Below, piece after piece: positions 47,639-60,000 of a DNA stretch of 64,000 nucleotides. The stretch comes from Rosellinia necatrix. Taxonomy: Eukaryota; Ascomycota; Sordariomycetes; Xylariales; Xylariaceae. A model generated the notes under the pieces. The model did no database searches and was not told the DNA's origin. It saw only the letters and a list, made by a program, of their open reading frames with translations. Every line of letters starts with the position of its first letter. Within the stretch, counting starts at the first letter, position 1. The position numbers and the translations under genes are program-made. Location: the NCBI GenBank assembly GCA_021209875.1, contig JAGYVD010000003.1, forward strand, positions 3,348,001 through 3,412,000, written 5' to 3'.

Positions 47639-50600
47639 TCAGTTTCCCACGGCCGAGATGTAATTTGTCATCGCGTTCATTCTCTCTGTGGTCAGTTTAA
47701 GAGACACGCGAAGTAACTCCTGCGCAACATCTTTTTCTTCATCCTGGAGTCGGTTCCAGCTAACTGTATCCATAACCCAGACCACGCAGTCCCTGACTGC
47801 GCGAACCGTAGCAGTGCGAGTCGTCTCTGAAAAGAAAGGAAGTTCTCCACACGTAGTACCCTGAACGATGGGCTCTGATAAATGACCCTGCGGTGTCTCG
47901 TACTCAGCATGCAGTTCACCCCTCTCTACCAAGTAGAACCCGTGGGCTTTCTCGCCACGATGGTAAAGAACCATACCAGCCAGGAATTCCTTTCGAGTAA
48001 AGTACGGCTTGGCCCGAAACCAGAAGTCTTCATTCTTCCGACTCACGTTATGGAATACCTGAAGCATAAGACGAAGGGGTTCGCTTATACTTTGCCATCT
48101 AGTCGTTCGTCGTATTTCTGGCTGTGTGAGGACATTCCTTGCGGCCTCGTGCAAATGATGCCTCCTTGGCGACTGTGATAAGAAATCAAAGGCTTGCGTG
48201 ACGGAGCCTTTGATTGGTACGTCAAGATCCCTGGAGGGCGAAGGTCGAGCCACCCTTAGCGCTTCTTGATTGGCATAGAAGGTCTTCAGTTGCTCGTTTT
48301 CACAGCTTTCTAATGCCGAGTTCAAGTCCGGCATGAATCTAACGTCGACATCATCAGATCCGAGACCAACTGCTCTCAAGTCCAACCCCACACCACTTCC
48401 AGCATCTTTACCACTAACGAGTAGATTCACTCCTCTCCTGTGCAATAGCCTGCTGATGGCTTTGAAACCTTCGGCGGCTGAAAAGTCGATGCCCGTGACG
48501 TGTCGTAGGTCGAGAATCATGTAGCTGATAGGGCGCTTGTTGAATACATCGTCGGAGATCAGCTCGCGGATTTTCTCTTCTACGCCGACAATAGTACCAA
48601 AAAAGAGGAAACCGTACAACTTGATGACGTAAGTCTGGGTCCCGACATTTTGCAAATAGTGATGCTGTGAAGGGTTTCGTCGGACCATCGACCCAACTTG
48701 ATCACCCGTGTAAGTCGCTCGAATCGCCGATACCTGCGACGCGTGGAAGATAGCGGAAGCAAAGGCCAATATTATGCCAACAAAAATACCAACCACAAAG
48801 TCGTAAATACCCATTGTCAGCATAATGATTATTATCTGTAAATTAAGTCAACATCAGCTTGGAAGAGCTGCGCTCTAGTGCACTTACAGTCAGATACTCC
48901 ACCAGTTTGAGCTTCCGTCTTGGGGTTACCAAAGCATCTAACAGCAACTCGAATCCAAGAACAAAGATTAATGTACCAACCATCATGACGGGAATGAAGC
49001 CGATTGTTTTTGGTCCAATAGTCATCACAACAAAAGTGAGCGCGGCCAGAAGGAAACCGGCAAGGCGGCTATCCCCCCCGGATCTCATAAAGAATATGGT
49101 ATTTGCGAATACCAGGTAGTTCTGTATGCTCCCAGCAAGCCCGGAGATGAAATTAGAAACACCATGAAGTTTAAGCTCATGGTCGAGTTTTAGATTATCT
49201 TCACCGGCGTTCTGCGCCAAAGCGGGGACATTAATGGGGACATGCAATAAGCTGAAGAATGTCAGAGCAAACATAGCTCCCAAAGCGTCCACGATGGCAC
49301 CCCAATGTACAAGCTCAAACTCTGCATCTTTAGTCAGTATATGTTTCGGTGGCAACAGACAGGCGTGTTCGAAACTCACTATACAGTGTCCAGAAGTACC
49401 ACCAAGGCTGACCCGCCTCGGGGGCCTCAAAAATCCACCCTGTTTGCCTTAGATGTTCGGGGCTCAGGGTGTCCAAAGACAACACAAAGAAATAGAAAAC
49501 GAAAGGAATGCAGAGTATGTAAGCAGGCAAAAAGTAGCGTGACGTAATTTTTCGCTGTAGCCCGAAGAGTAGAACAGCGAGGGCAAGTGGGATGAGCCAC
49601 AGTGGAAGTGTGTCTGCTTTGAACAGCCGTCGAGCCGTTTCCAAGTCATAGCGGAATTCACCTAGTCGAGCTGACACTTCCAATCCTGTAGCAATGAGGA
49701 ACCACCCTACTCCGCCAATACAACCGATTAGGATATGACGGGGAATAAAGCCGATTATGTATCCCAGGTTAAAATGTCCCATCAAATAAAAGACGACACC
49801 TGTCAGCATAGAACTAATGGCGAAAGATGTAATGGTAGTTGCGATCACAGCATCTGGGTTCTCTTCACCAACGATAGTCGTGATTGTGGCCGCCATGCTG
49901 TGGAAAAAAGGTACTACTTCAATCTAAAGATGGTTAGTAATCACGGGGATCTGGCAAGGTATATGGTGAATACCCACAAGTTCTGATCCGACGCCACCTC
50001 TGAATATGCTCCCGGATGAGAATGTCAGTTGGGCGATAATGGTGCTCACGTAGAAAATCGAGATGCCAGCGGGTCCTAGGTTTGCAAAGACGGGATTTCC
50101 CAGGGGAAACAAAATCATGCCTTAGGGGTGGTTAGTAACAAATAATTCAAACAGACTGGGCGGTAATTTACCATATGAAAGAGCGTCTAGAATGTTGAGG
50201 AGTAGCCCAACTATCACGGCTGGCAGACAACGGATGGGACCACCGACGGCTTTATCCCAAACAGTTTTCGCATTCCAATATTTTGGGTTTGCAACAGTAG
50301 TTAAACCATGCATCCTTCTCCCAGCCTCTTCTTTGATCGACCAGCGGGCGTGCCTGGCTCGTGCCCGAGGTTTCTGATTTTCGAGATCCTCTAGGTCGCC
50401 TGGGGGTGTAGACTTACGTGGCCCCGAGCCTAATAAGGGTGTTATTTCGGATGTGCCATCGCTCGCCCCTGGGCCCAGCCCGGCCGGTTCTGGGCACAAT
50501 GGCATTGTGTTCGTGGACCCAGAAGCCCGTAACTCGTTGTTACACGAGTCGTCACCTATATACGTGGATGATGGTAATGCTTCAGGTGGCGATCGTCGAA

Positions 50601-51157
50601 GCATGCTCGTCAACATAGAGGGGCCGGCATTTTCGGTAGCATCTGTCTCGTCGTCGGGCGAAGATGGCTCCGAAAGCTCCTCTATCCAGTCTGTAGAGCT
50701 GTATTGAGGGCCGCCGTTTACTACGTGGCCATGGCCAACCTGAGGCAGAGCAGATGGGCGCCGTGCAAGGAAGGAAGCACTCCGCCTGTCCTGCTTGTCG
50801 GCCAAGATATATGATGCCAATTCGGCAGTATCCTCGCGAACGCTCCGGGCGAACCCAGCGCTGTCGATGGGGGCTAGCCGGCCAAGTTAGAAGAAGCAAT
50901 GGGGACGAGCGGCCCAGCGGGCTTCAAGACGTACAGAGATGGTCCTGGACGGAGCCAGGTATAAAGGACCTTGTTGGCTCTCGGTGAGTGGCTGGGCTAA
51001 ATGAGGATGGGAACTGCCTGGAGTCGATGGCCCCTGGGAAACGGCGAGGTTGATGCTGGGCTGAGTTGTTGCCCTGAGGAGGCTCTCCATCATCCGGTTG
51101 CGGATCCGTCGAGGAAGACCCCCGAGTCCAGGAAAGGCCGAATGATGGGGTAGACAT
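47639..51157 (-). CDS. SulP/SLC26 transporter with STAS and cyclic-nucleotide-binding domains (VSB1/YGR125W-like)
   Basis: Six minus-strand exons give 1080 residues: 51157-50935, 50873-50172, 50120-49978, 49923-49380, 49321-48888 and 48835-47639. The first 300 residues are a polar, Ser/Pro-rich cytosolic tail (MSTPSFGLSWTRGSS, then SVREDTAELASYILADKQDRRS). The SulP membrane domain follows: [75 protein letters not shown] and MMVGTLIFVLGFELLLDAL. An STAS domain starts near residue 740 (YVIKLYGFLFFGTI, MILDLRHVTGIDFSAAEGF). The C-terminus (about 935-1075) is a cNMP-binding-type fold with GMVLYHRGEKAHGFYLVERGEL and CGELPFFSETTRTATVRA. The same architecture in yeast YGR125W/VSB1 is linked to vacuolar basic amino-acid storage, so vacuolar transport is inferred and sulfate is not implied. 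For intron 4 the GCAG acceptor was preferred over an AAAG nine bases earlier. Confidence 0.88.
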
Positions 51158-53918
51158 GGCTGAGTGTGGCCACGTCGCGCGCAGGGGGTAGCAAAAGACT
51201 ATTCTGCATGCGTAGAGCGACGCCGACTGCCGCGCGCCTACTGGCGAGAGAAAAGATACCGCCCGGTGGTATGTGAAGGGCCACCTGGGTACCTACTTGG
51301 TTGAGTAATTTGAGAGGGACTTGAGAGGGACTTGAAGTATGACCAGCACCTATAGGTAGATACGTGGTAGATACCTATGGAATATGCTAGCAGCGGGTGG
51401 CAGCAGCGGTAGGTAGCAACAGGGAATAGTAGGTAGGCAATAGCAGGTAATAGTAGGTGTTGATGGCGTATGATTTTTAGGTTAGGTATTGCCGGGGCTT
51501 ATACATGAAGCATAATGCAACCGTGAAAGTATAGGTTAGGTATCTACTGGTAGAAGGTGATCAGATGCCCCATGGCAACGTGATTGAAGCAGGAGTTGAA
51601 GCACCCAAGGGTTTGGCTACGCAGGAAGCGTTAAAACATCGTAACGCGGCGCTATATACAATTTCTCGGGAGGAAATGCCCATCAGTGGTAGAAGGTTGA
51701 CGGTTTGGACGTGGGATCGATGACGGCGATTACCAGGTACCTTGGCGTATACCTTGCATGGAGCTAGATAAAATGCATACTAGCCTAGGACAACTTGACT
51801 TTGGTACTTGAAGTCGGCTGGCTGCATGTTCTGCAGGCGAACCAGGCCTGATAAAATTTTGAAAGAGCCCCACGCTACATACAAGTATGTATTAGACTCC
51901 GACAGGGATCCGTCAAGTATTGAGAGTCTTGGTACTGTAGATCTAGAACTTGCGTCACCCGCATATGAAAATTAGCTCGGGCCGATGATGGGGATTGGGA
52001 GCCAGTGGCCACCACAGACTGGAGACTCGCAACGTTCATTAGGAATCCGAAGTAGGTAGAAAGTTGGGTACATAGGTATGTTTCCACCTCAGCTTAATAC
52101 CTGCAATAGGAGCTGGGTGGTATCCATTACCCTATGCGCTTTATGCAGTAGAATGCACATAATCCAGTGTCCGTCTAACGTCTTTCCTAGATATGGGGAG
52201 TTGATGCATTGGTCTATTAATCCCCCCCAAAAAAAGAAAAAAAAAGATAAAAATAAAAAATAAAAATAAAAGTCAGGGTTGTTTCTTTGACTCCATTTCG
52301 CTCAGCCCCGTCATGGTTTAGCGTGAGCAGAGCTCTATCCCGCTCTACGAAAATAATCATTCCGTAGAGGCGACATTCTATAACGGTGCAGTATGGTGAT
52401 GATCTTGCAAGGATCTATTCAGGGTATCGTGGCATAGGAATTACCCGTTCGTGACTGGACACGTTCGGCCCAGCCGTGTCAAAATCGGAAGGCGTTTCTC
52501 CAACGGTCCTTAGCCTGGAATGGGAGTGATATGAGCGATCTACCAGGTCCGTTGGCGCGGTCGCCACGAGTCTGGTCTCATGATACCCACGAGACATGAG
52601 GTGAGGTTGGGAGCGGAAGTCAACCTTAGGTCCCATTGGCGAATTGACGCAGGCAACTGCAGCCACTCACTCCGCTCACGCTTGATCCCTGCCGGTATGC
52701 GGCTCATAGACGTTGTAGTTCTCCGACTTCGAAAAAAAAAAAAAGGAGTTGAAAATATTGGGGCAGCACGTGCGCCCGCCCCTCTTGGCCGTTTAGTCCC
52801 CCGTTTCAATTAGCAGCGATCGATTGGCGATGGTGTTTTCAGCACAACGAACCACCCAGCCCAAATTATTCTTCCTCATAAGGCAAAGGCAACATTACTG
52901 AAGGCGTAGTAAGTGCGCGGGGTAATTGATCGTCTCGTGAGCTTTATGCACATCTATCGTGGTAGCATTCGCTGCACGGACTTGCCCACCGCGCATGTGT
53001 GCGGTGCTGCACTACAGTGTGGAAGAGTTCGCGTTGAAACCGGCACGTTTGAAATAGAGCTGTCCGGGGATCCCTGGTGTGCTCGGTTCGAGATGTAGCT
53101 GAATGCGGTGGCCTTACATCTTGTTACGTACAAGGGAACTTTGGTATTCGCTATTTTGCCGGCATCGCTAATCGAGGCGGGCCGGCCCTTAGGTAAGATT
53201 CCCTATTGGCCCTCCTCTACCTGGTCGCCCGCGTATTGATGCAACACCATAGACAACCAGCGACGTTCAGGTCTGAATTTGACCTCGTCGAAGCCTGATA
53301 TGACAACCGGAGTACATGTTCCCCTCGTAGGATTGACATTGCATACGCCTGTCCGATTATACGGCAATCCGAACACTGCAGCCATACCATCGTGCAGCTG
53401 GAGAAACGTAGACGAAAGCTTCTTGGCATTGCATTGACGACAATTCCCGTGTCAGCATCCGGGGTATCAACCAAAAGAAGAAAATGATGGCGCGGAAGAC
53501 GTATCCGTGTGATCACAGGGTCATGTCTATCAGGGCGTCAGAGGGCCGCCAGGTATTTTTCCTCAGATGAATTCACCTGGGCCACAGCCCAAGAACCGTG
53601 GTCGACTCCTGCAAAGGGAGGGTTCGTGCTGGGTCAGTGCATTGAAATAACAGTCTACCCGTGTAGCTAAACTGTGTCGGTTTCCAATGCCGACTGTCAA
53701 AGGCGGTCAAGCTCCTCCCTCGACAAGACAAAATGGCGGGGCCCTCAACTCTTGACGGTATGGATTTGGGAACGTCTGATGCGATCAATGAAAGCTCCTC
53801 TTGCATTAGGAGGCCCCCAAGCCACCTGTGTTGCTATTTTCCTCTAGTCGAATACCATAAGAGTTGTCTGTCAGAACGTTCCCATGAGCATGACACTCGG
53901 CTCTTTCCCCTTGTTTGT
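51158..53918. other. Spacer SulP transporter-PSF1, no supported gene
   Basis: This 2.8 kb region includes the transporter promoter and the PSF1 3' side. TAGGTA-type words occur at 51343-51460. An A-rich run lies at 52226-52270 and a short A-run at 52731-52744. Minus-strand frames at 53203-53516 and 53573-53806 look mildly protein-like, but no family motif or consistent splicing joins them. Treat them as unproven. Confidence 0.5.
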
Positions 53919-54702
53919 TTAGCTTAGTTTCTGTAAGTAGCCTTGTGCGATTAGGCGTTCGACGTCCCCTTGCCGGACATAGAATTGACTATTCTTTGTC
54001 AAAGTAATGGCTCTTTCACAAGATGAGTAGCTATTCCGGGAAAAGGACGGTTGTTCTAAATGTAGCTTACCCATATTCTGTCTGGATTTCCCCGGCGTCC
54101 CTTAGGACTCGTACATCGATGAACAAGTCCCGTGGTGGCTCGAGGCTCCCGGTCAGATCGATGTCGGTCCACTGCCCTTTGTAAGCGGCGAGAAGATCAC
54201 TATACTGCCTAACATAGTCCTCTTCTTGCGGACTTAGATTGCTCATGCTATTATCGCCGCTCGTCGCGTTGAATGCGCCGCCAGAGCTGCCTGAACCGTC
54301 CTTACCTTGCTGGCCGGCCGCCAAATCGACCACATCGTACCCTTTCCATACCAACTCCTCAAGCCTGTCGGTTCGCGTGTGATGATAGGCGAGTAGACAT
54401 CTTTTATTTCTTCGCATCGATAGGTGGTTCACTAACAGGGTGCACGCGACCGCTTGGTCGTCGGTGGGGTGGAAAGAACCCTGGAAAGGCTCCAAGAGAG
54501 CGGCGACATCTTTGTCCAAATCGCGTACTTCTCGAGTAACGGCGCGAACCAACTCGGGTTGGTAGGGCGGCAAATGAGCCAAATTCTGAGTGCGTTTGGC
54601 TTGCTGAACCTGTGGCGGGTGGTTGGTTGTTAGTATATGCTTAGTTGTTGCTTTGTCGCCTTCGGGATTACTCACAAGTTTATTCCCTAGGTCGCCATAC
54701 AT
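53919..54702 (-). CDS. PSF1: GINS complex subunit Psf1
   Basis: Psf1 is one of four GINS subunits. GINS joins Cdc45 and Mcm2-7 to make the replicative CMG helicase. Three minus-strand exons (54702-54676, 54609-54071, 54012-53919) give 219 residues. The protein starts MYGDLGNKLVQQAKRTQNLAHLPPYQ. The helical A-domain includes NHLSMRRNKRCLLAYHHTR, DIDLTGSLEPPRDLFIDVRVL and DAGEIQTEYG, all family signatures. The last 30 residues (AITLTKNSQFYVRQGDVERLIAQGYLQKLS) form the B-domain and lie in the third exon, after a GTAAGC donor that follows EYG. Intron 1 is 66 nt with no in-frame stop. Removing it restores the family's LGNKLVQQAKR. The first exon is only 27 nt. The gene is divergent from ADE17. Confidence 0.94.
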
Positions 54703-55471
54703 AGTTTTGAAGGGTACCAGTCGGAAGAGCTATGGGAGGCGTTCCTAGGTTGTGATTGGGGAAAAGGCCGATTATTCGAAGGATGTTGCCTCCTCTATAA
54801 TAGCTAAAGCGCCTGCCTAGGGTTTTGGGTAGGTTTACGTTCCTGGGTATTCCGTGACGCGCTTGTAGCACTAGGTAGCCTCGCGGTTGCGAGTCCAAAG
54901 GCTGAGCTGAAAAAATTATGTAGTTATGCCGATAGCCACGCAGCCAAAAGGCTAGGTTGGATTCCTCCTTTAGGTAGGCTTTTACGCTGCTGTACTTTGT
55001 AGGAAAGGCATGGGTTAGCACTGTGCAATGGTGGGGCTGATCTTACGACTTTTGTCCATTCGGGTTGAGAATCTGTTTAAATGGGGCTTTAGGGCTCCGG
55101 CAACGGCGCTGCGGGGTTACCTGCATTCAAGATCCGCAGCAGGTGGGAGGGAGAGCTCCTGAAATTCTTGGTGGGGGAGGATTGGCCAATTCGACCCCGC
55201 CATGAAATTTTATTATTCTCATCCAGCTGAACCGTACGTGTCTACTCCCAGTACTCGTCGAATTTCGAGATAGGGCCTTTTCAAGCTTCTAAGCTTCTGG
55301 GGTGTTGTCGAACAAGAATATACCATTTTCATGTATAGCTCTCCTTTTCTGGTTTTTGGTGTCATGCAACAACTGACGTGGATCTATGCTAATCCTGTTT
55401 ATAGCTTGCCTTTAGCCCCTCGACTTGAACACAAACGCGTCACCCGGGAATCGCTAGGATCCCTCAACACC
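54703..55471. promoter_or_regulatory. Divergent PSF1/ADE17 intergenic region
   Basis: These 769 bp serve both genes. An ACGCGT hexamer (MluI cell-cycle box, the MBF recognition core) lies at 55435-55440, but it is 31 bp from the ADE17 start and over 700 bp from PSF1, so a role in replication-gene timing is doubtful. Frames in this interval translate leader DNA and are not conserved. Confidence 0.3.
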
Positions 55472-57369
55472 ATGTCTCAGAGGATTGCGATCCTGTCGGT
55501 CTATGACAAGACCGGCCTCTTGGACCTAGCCAAAGGCCTGGTTCAGCAAAATGTCCGAATCCTGGCCTCTGGTGGTACCGCGCGGATGATTCGCGAATCT
55601 GGTATCCCTGTCGAGTGAGTGGCCGTCCTGCAGTTGTCAACCCAGCGCGTCTGTTCTAACTTTGGAAGGGACATCTCGGCTATCACAAAAGCCCCTGAGA
55701 TGCTATCCGGGAGAGTTAAGACTCTGCATCCAGCCGTACACGCGGGTATCCTCGCTCGTAACCTCGAATCCGACGAGAAGGATCTCGCGCAACAAAGCAT
55801 TGACAAAGTCGACTACGTCATCTGTAATCTATACCCGTTCAAGGATACCATTGCGAAACCAAACGTGACAGTCCCCGAAGCCGTCGAAGAAATCGACATT
55901 GGTGGCGTTACCCTCATCCGAGCTGCTGCAAAAAACCACGCGCGTGTTACTATCCTCAGTGACCCCCGTGACTATCCTGCATTCTTAAAGGAACTGGAGC
56001 AGGGCGAGATCAAAGAAGCCAGCCGTAATACATACGCTCTGAAAGCTTTCGAGCACACGGCCGACTATGATGCTCACATAGCAGCTTTTTTTCGCTCGCG
56101 ATACGCCGATGGCCAGCAACACATGAGTCTGCGGTATGGTGCTAATCCTCATCAAAAGCCAGCCGCCGCGTATACATCTGCCGTGGATCTCCCTTTCAAG
56201 GTCTTGGGTGGATCTCCTGGCTATATCAATCTACTAGACGCTCTAAACGGCTGGGCCTTGGTTAAAGAGTTGAAAAAATCGCTGGGGAAGCCCGCTGCTG
56301 CGAGCTTCAAGCATGTATCACCTGCAGGTGCCGCTATTGGCGTGCCTTTGAGCGCCGACGAGCGCAAGGTGTACTTCGTGGACGATATCGTGGGCATTGA
56401 ATCTTCTGGCCTCGCTCAAGCGTATGCACGTGCCCGAGGCGCCGATCGCATGAGCAGCTTCGGGGATATGATTGCTCTGAGCGACACAGTCGATGTTCCC
56501 ACAGCCAGTATCATCTCCAAAGAAGTATCTGATGGTGTCATCGCGCCTGGTTACGAAGATGCCGCCCTCGAAATCCTGAGAAAGAAAAAAGGGGGCAAGT
56601 ATCTTGTTTTGCAGATGGATCCTGAGTATCAGCCCGACACCACAGAGACTAGAACAGTCTATGGTGTTACTCTCGCCCAGAATCGTAACGACGTTGAAAT
56701 CTCGCCTAGTTCTTTCGGACAGACCGTGACGCCGAAGGACTTTGTCATCCCTGAGTCGGCTGCTAGAGACTTGGCTGTCGCCACAATTGCCTTAAAATAC
56801 ACACAAAGTAACTCGGTATGTTATGCCAAGGACGGGCAAGTTATTGGATTAGGCGCTGGACAGCAGTCTCGTATTCATTGCACTCGTCTTGCTGGCGACA
56901 AGGCTGACAACTGGTGGCTCCGCTTCCACTCGCGGGTCCTCGGCATCAAATGGAAGAGGGGAACTAAGCGCCCAGATAAGAGCAACGCAATTGATCTCCT
57001 AGTCAGTGGCGAGTTACCCAAGTCGGGCCCCGAACGCGAGGCGTTCGAGGCCGTCTTTGACGAGGTCCCCGCAGCGTTTACCGAAGAAGAGCGCAATGAC
57101 TGGCTCAGCAAGCTAGGAGACGTTGCAGTCTCTAGCGACGCTTTCGTAAGTAATTCCTCTCGCTGTTACCACACGTCGTTCGTTCATGCGGCTAAACGTG
57201 CTCTGATCTCTAGTTCCCCTTCATCGATAATATATACCGCGCGCATCGCTCAGGTGCTAAGTTCGTCGCGGCACCCAGCGGCAGCCAAAACGACTCTGCT
57301 GTTTACGAGACTGCAGAGAAGCTCGGAATTGTTTTTGTGGAGCAAAACATCCGCCTGTTCCATCACTAA
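55472..57369 (+). CDS. ADE17: Bifunctional AICAR transformylase / IMP cyclohydrolase
   Basis: The enzyme catalyses the last two steps of de novo purine synthesis: AICAR plus 10-formyl-THF to FAICAR, then ring closure to IMP. Three exons (55472-55614, 55669-57145, 57214-57369) give 591 residues, matching the yeast ADE16/ADE17 length. The N-terminal cyclohydrolase domain shows [53 protein letters not shown] and VICNLYPF. The transformylase domain shows [11 protein letters not shown] and the catalytic Lys-His in [10 protein letters not shown] (about residue 262). It continues with [35 protein letters not shown] and the C-terminal [18 protein letters not shown] and FHH ends. Start ATG follows CAACACC. 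Intron 1 has a TTCTAAC branch box close to an AAG acceptor. Confidence 0.96.
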
Positions 57370-57936
57370 ATCTGAGTTGTGTGATATGGTAATGTATTTT
57401 AGAATAGGGAGGAACAAGGAGAAAGGACGAAACAAAATTTAGCTATTCGAGTTGCCATCTAATCCGCCAAGACGAGGAACAATAGAATGATTCCGATATG
57501 CTAAGCCTCTCTTTCAATTGATCGTATAGGACTAATCCAAGCGGAGAGCGTCTATTCTAGTCCGAGGTGAAAATGATAATTCAACTGTGAAAAGTTTAAG
57601 CAATGATATTGTAACGAGAGTGAGTTTGTATGACTTACGGTATCCAGGTATTTAGACAACGCCAGACCCTGGGTAAAGGGCCCGTTCAACGTGTAGCACA
57701 TAACTAGTCATGATGTGGTTCAGAAGTTGGTTATTCATGACGGCACCCTAGCATTACTTTCATAGCCCCTTAGCCGCTAGTTATGTAAAGCCCATTTGTG
57801 CCTGTGATTTTACCCCGAGTGATCCCCACTGCCCAAGCCTCATCACATTCATCAAACATTGCTGCCCATAGCATTAATGTCGTTCCCTCATGTAATACGT
57901 CTATGTGCCTTTTGCTAGTTGCCGATTTTTAGTATT
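57370..57936. other. Spacer between convergent ADE17 and EFB1
   Basis: These 567 bp between two 3' ends are AT-rich. No conserved frame, RNA gene or repeat was recognised. Confidence 0.55.
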
Positions 57937-59182
57937 TTATAGCTTCTGCATAGCAGCCTGTAGAGTTTGTTAGAAATTGGAGATAAGTATGTTGAGATCA
58001 TGCTCACAATATCGGTGGACTGCACATAGTCCTCAAAGCCCTGGATCTCCTCCTCGAGTTCGCTGAGTGAGATCTTCTCGTCCTCGATGACAAGGTTGAT
58101 CTGAAGCTTCTTGATACCGAAACCGACGGGCACCAACTTAGAAGCGCCCCAGACTAGACCGTCCTTCTCAACCCCTCGGACGGCGGCCTCCAGGGCGGCC
58201 ATATCAGTCTCGTCGTCTAGCAAAACTCGTTAGCGAAAGGCACTAAATTGTATGGGGCGCGAAGAAACTTACCCCAGGGCTTGACATCCATGGTGACAAC
58301 GGACTTGGCGGCCACTTTAGGTTTGGCTGCCTTCTTCTCCCGGTATGCAGCTAGACGCTCCTCACGGACGCGGACAGCTTCGGCGTCCTCTTCCTCGTCG
58401 TCGCTGCCGAATAGGTCGACATCGTCGTCGTCGCCACCTTCCTCAGCGGCCGGCGCTTTCGCAGGGGTTTCAGTGGTCTCAGCCTCATCGGGACCGTAAC
58501 CAGTATAGGGCTTAGAGGCATCGCCGGGCAGAGTCGCGAACTCGTCCTCGAAAGAGGCGATGTGCTTGTACCATCTCGCAGCGTGGGGGTATTTCGCGCT
58601 GTTAGGTGCAGACTTGATAGCCTTGAATACGGCGACGTCGGCTTGCGACGGGGCGTGTCTTAGTGCTCAAGTTAGCAACGCTTTCCGCGAGGCGCATAAC
58701 GCTTTCCAGAAGAAAAAGGGTCAGGGTAAATAAATCAGAGTGGCACAAAGTGCTATTGTGTGTCTCCTCCTGTGACAGGGTCTTAAGCTGCTCAGAAACA
58801 CGGACCAATGTTCTCATCATAGTTACGAGTGGGAGGGAAGGGTTTTGTTCTCTTTGCTTCCTTTTCCTTCCAAGGTGTACTAGGAGGGGCAATCGCGTCC
58901 AGAAGGGAAAGAGAAAACAGAACACCAAGAAAAAGAACCTCTGCGATACTTACCCAACAATATATGAGCGTGTAGCCAACCAGCCGGTGAGCACTAATAT
59001 CGACGTTAGCTTTCTATCGCTTTGTAGGGCCAGCTGTGGCGCATTCTGCCCCGGCTGCTGCCCAGCAACAAGCCGGGAGCGGCTGTCGAAGCATGCTTCG
59101 CGGTGTAACCGACTGGACCCCAAATAAACAATGCAGACTTACTGGTCAGACCACTATCAGTGAGGACATCGAAGAAACCCAT
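57937..59182 (-). CDS. EFB1: Translation elongation factor 1-beta (eEF1B alpha)
   Basis: This is the guanine nucleotide exchange factor that reloads eEF1A with GTP. Five minus-strand exons give 231 residues: 59182-59143, 58993-58954, 58658-58273, 58216-58008 and 57957-57937. The start is [27 protein letters not shown], a GST-C-like N-domain that continues [19 protein letters not shown] and [18 protein letters not shown]. An acidic linker ([19 protein letters not shown]) and a Lys-rich segment follow. The catalytic C-domain contains [40 protein letters not shown] and [16 protein letters not shown]. The terminal AAMQKL sits alone in a 21-nt last exon after a GTGAGC donor, as required by the invariant family C-terminus. 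The coding-strand leader (59190-59370) is a long C/T-rich tract, common for highly expressed translation genes. Confidence 0.95.
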
Positions 59183-60000
59183 TTTGACGTAGGGGAAAGA
59201 AAGAGAATCTGGCGTGGGCGAAGAGAAAGAAGGGCGGGTATCTTTGAAAGGTGACGAAGAAGAAGAGAAGGTTTATGAAGAATGAGAAAGAAAGAAGGGA
59301 CAGAAGGTAGGTGGGGCAGATTGGAGGAGGAGAGGAGGAAGAGGAGAAGAAATCCCTAATTTTTTTTTTTTCCCTGCCAGGAGGAGTAACTAAGCCCAGT
59401 GCTGGACTGGGCCAGTAATTAGTTCTGCTGGTTGGCACGGTGCACCGTGACTGGGCCCGTTTTGATTGCTAAATCGAATCTTGCCTCCGCATACTTTGCC
59501 TCTCTCGGTTAGTTGGTTTCTAAGAGGGGTGTTCTTGCCCATAACAGACCCGGGCCCGTCCAAGCATCAGTACCAAGTACTTACATAACATAACCTATAT
59601 GCATACCTGCCGACGGTTTGACTGTCATATGCCTTAGATTTGCCCCGCCTCGATGTAAGTGTAATTCTTATCGATTAGGCACCTGGCTTCAAGAAAGCTT
59701 CCAAGGTTCCCACTAAGCTTAGGTAGGCACCTAGGTAGGCACCTAGGAAAGCTGCCTTAGGTAGGTAAGTAGGTAGGTAGGTAAGTGCCTAGGTAAGGTA
59801 TCGAACTGTGGTCGCCACCAGCAGCATCCTGACATTTCTAGAAAGCTCTTGAGCCGTTTGACGACAACATAAGACGACAACGCGATGAAGGATGCCGTGG
59901 TGGTGATGCCACGGCGCGCGTTACCACACCCTTTCCCCTCTTCTCTTTCTCTTCAATTTCATTTAGGTTCATCACATTTCCCTCCGCCCACCTCGCAGTG
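59183..60000. other. Divergent EFB1/HSP78 intergenic region
   Basis: This region carries the C/T-rich EFB1 leader (59190-59370), a T-run at 59359-59370 and a TAGGTAGGTA cluster (59719-59800). A heat-shock-type site is listed separately. No gene is seen. Confidence 0.55.
59837..59849 (+). promoter_or_regulatory. Candidate heat-shock element upstream of HSP78
   Basis: TTCTAGAAAGCTC contains TTCnnGAA in perfect form and a third pentamer with one mismatch (CTC for TTC). It lies about 150 bp upstream of the HSP78 start. A second TTCnnGAA (TTCAAGAA) is at 59688-59695. Hsf1 control of HSP78 is known in yeast. Function here is inferred from sequence only. Confidence 0.4.
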
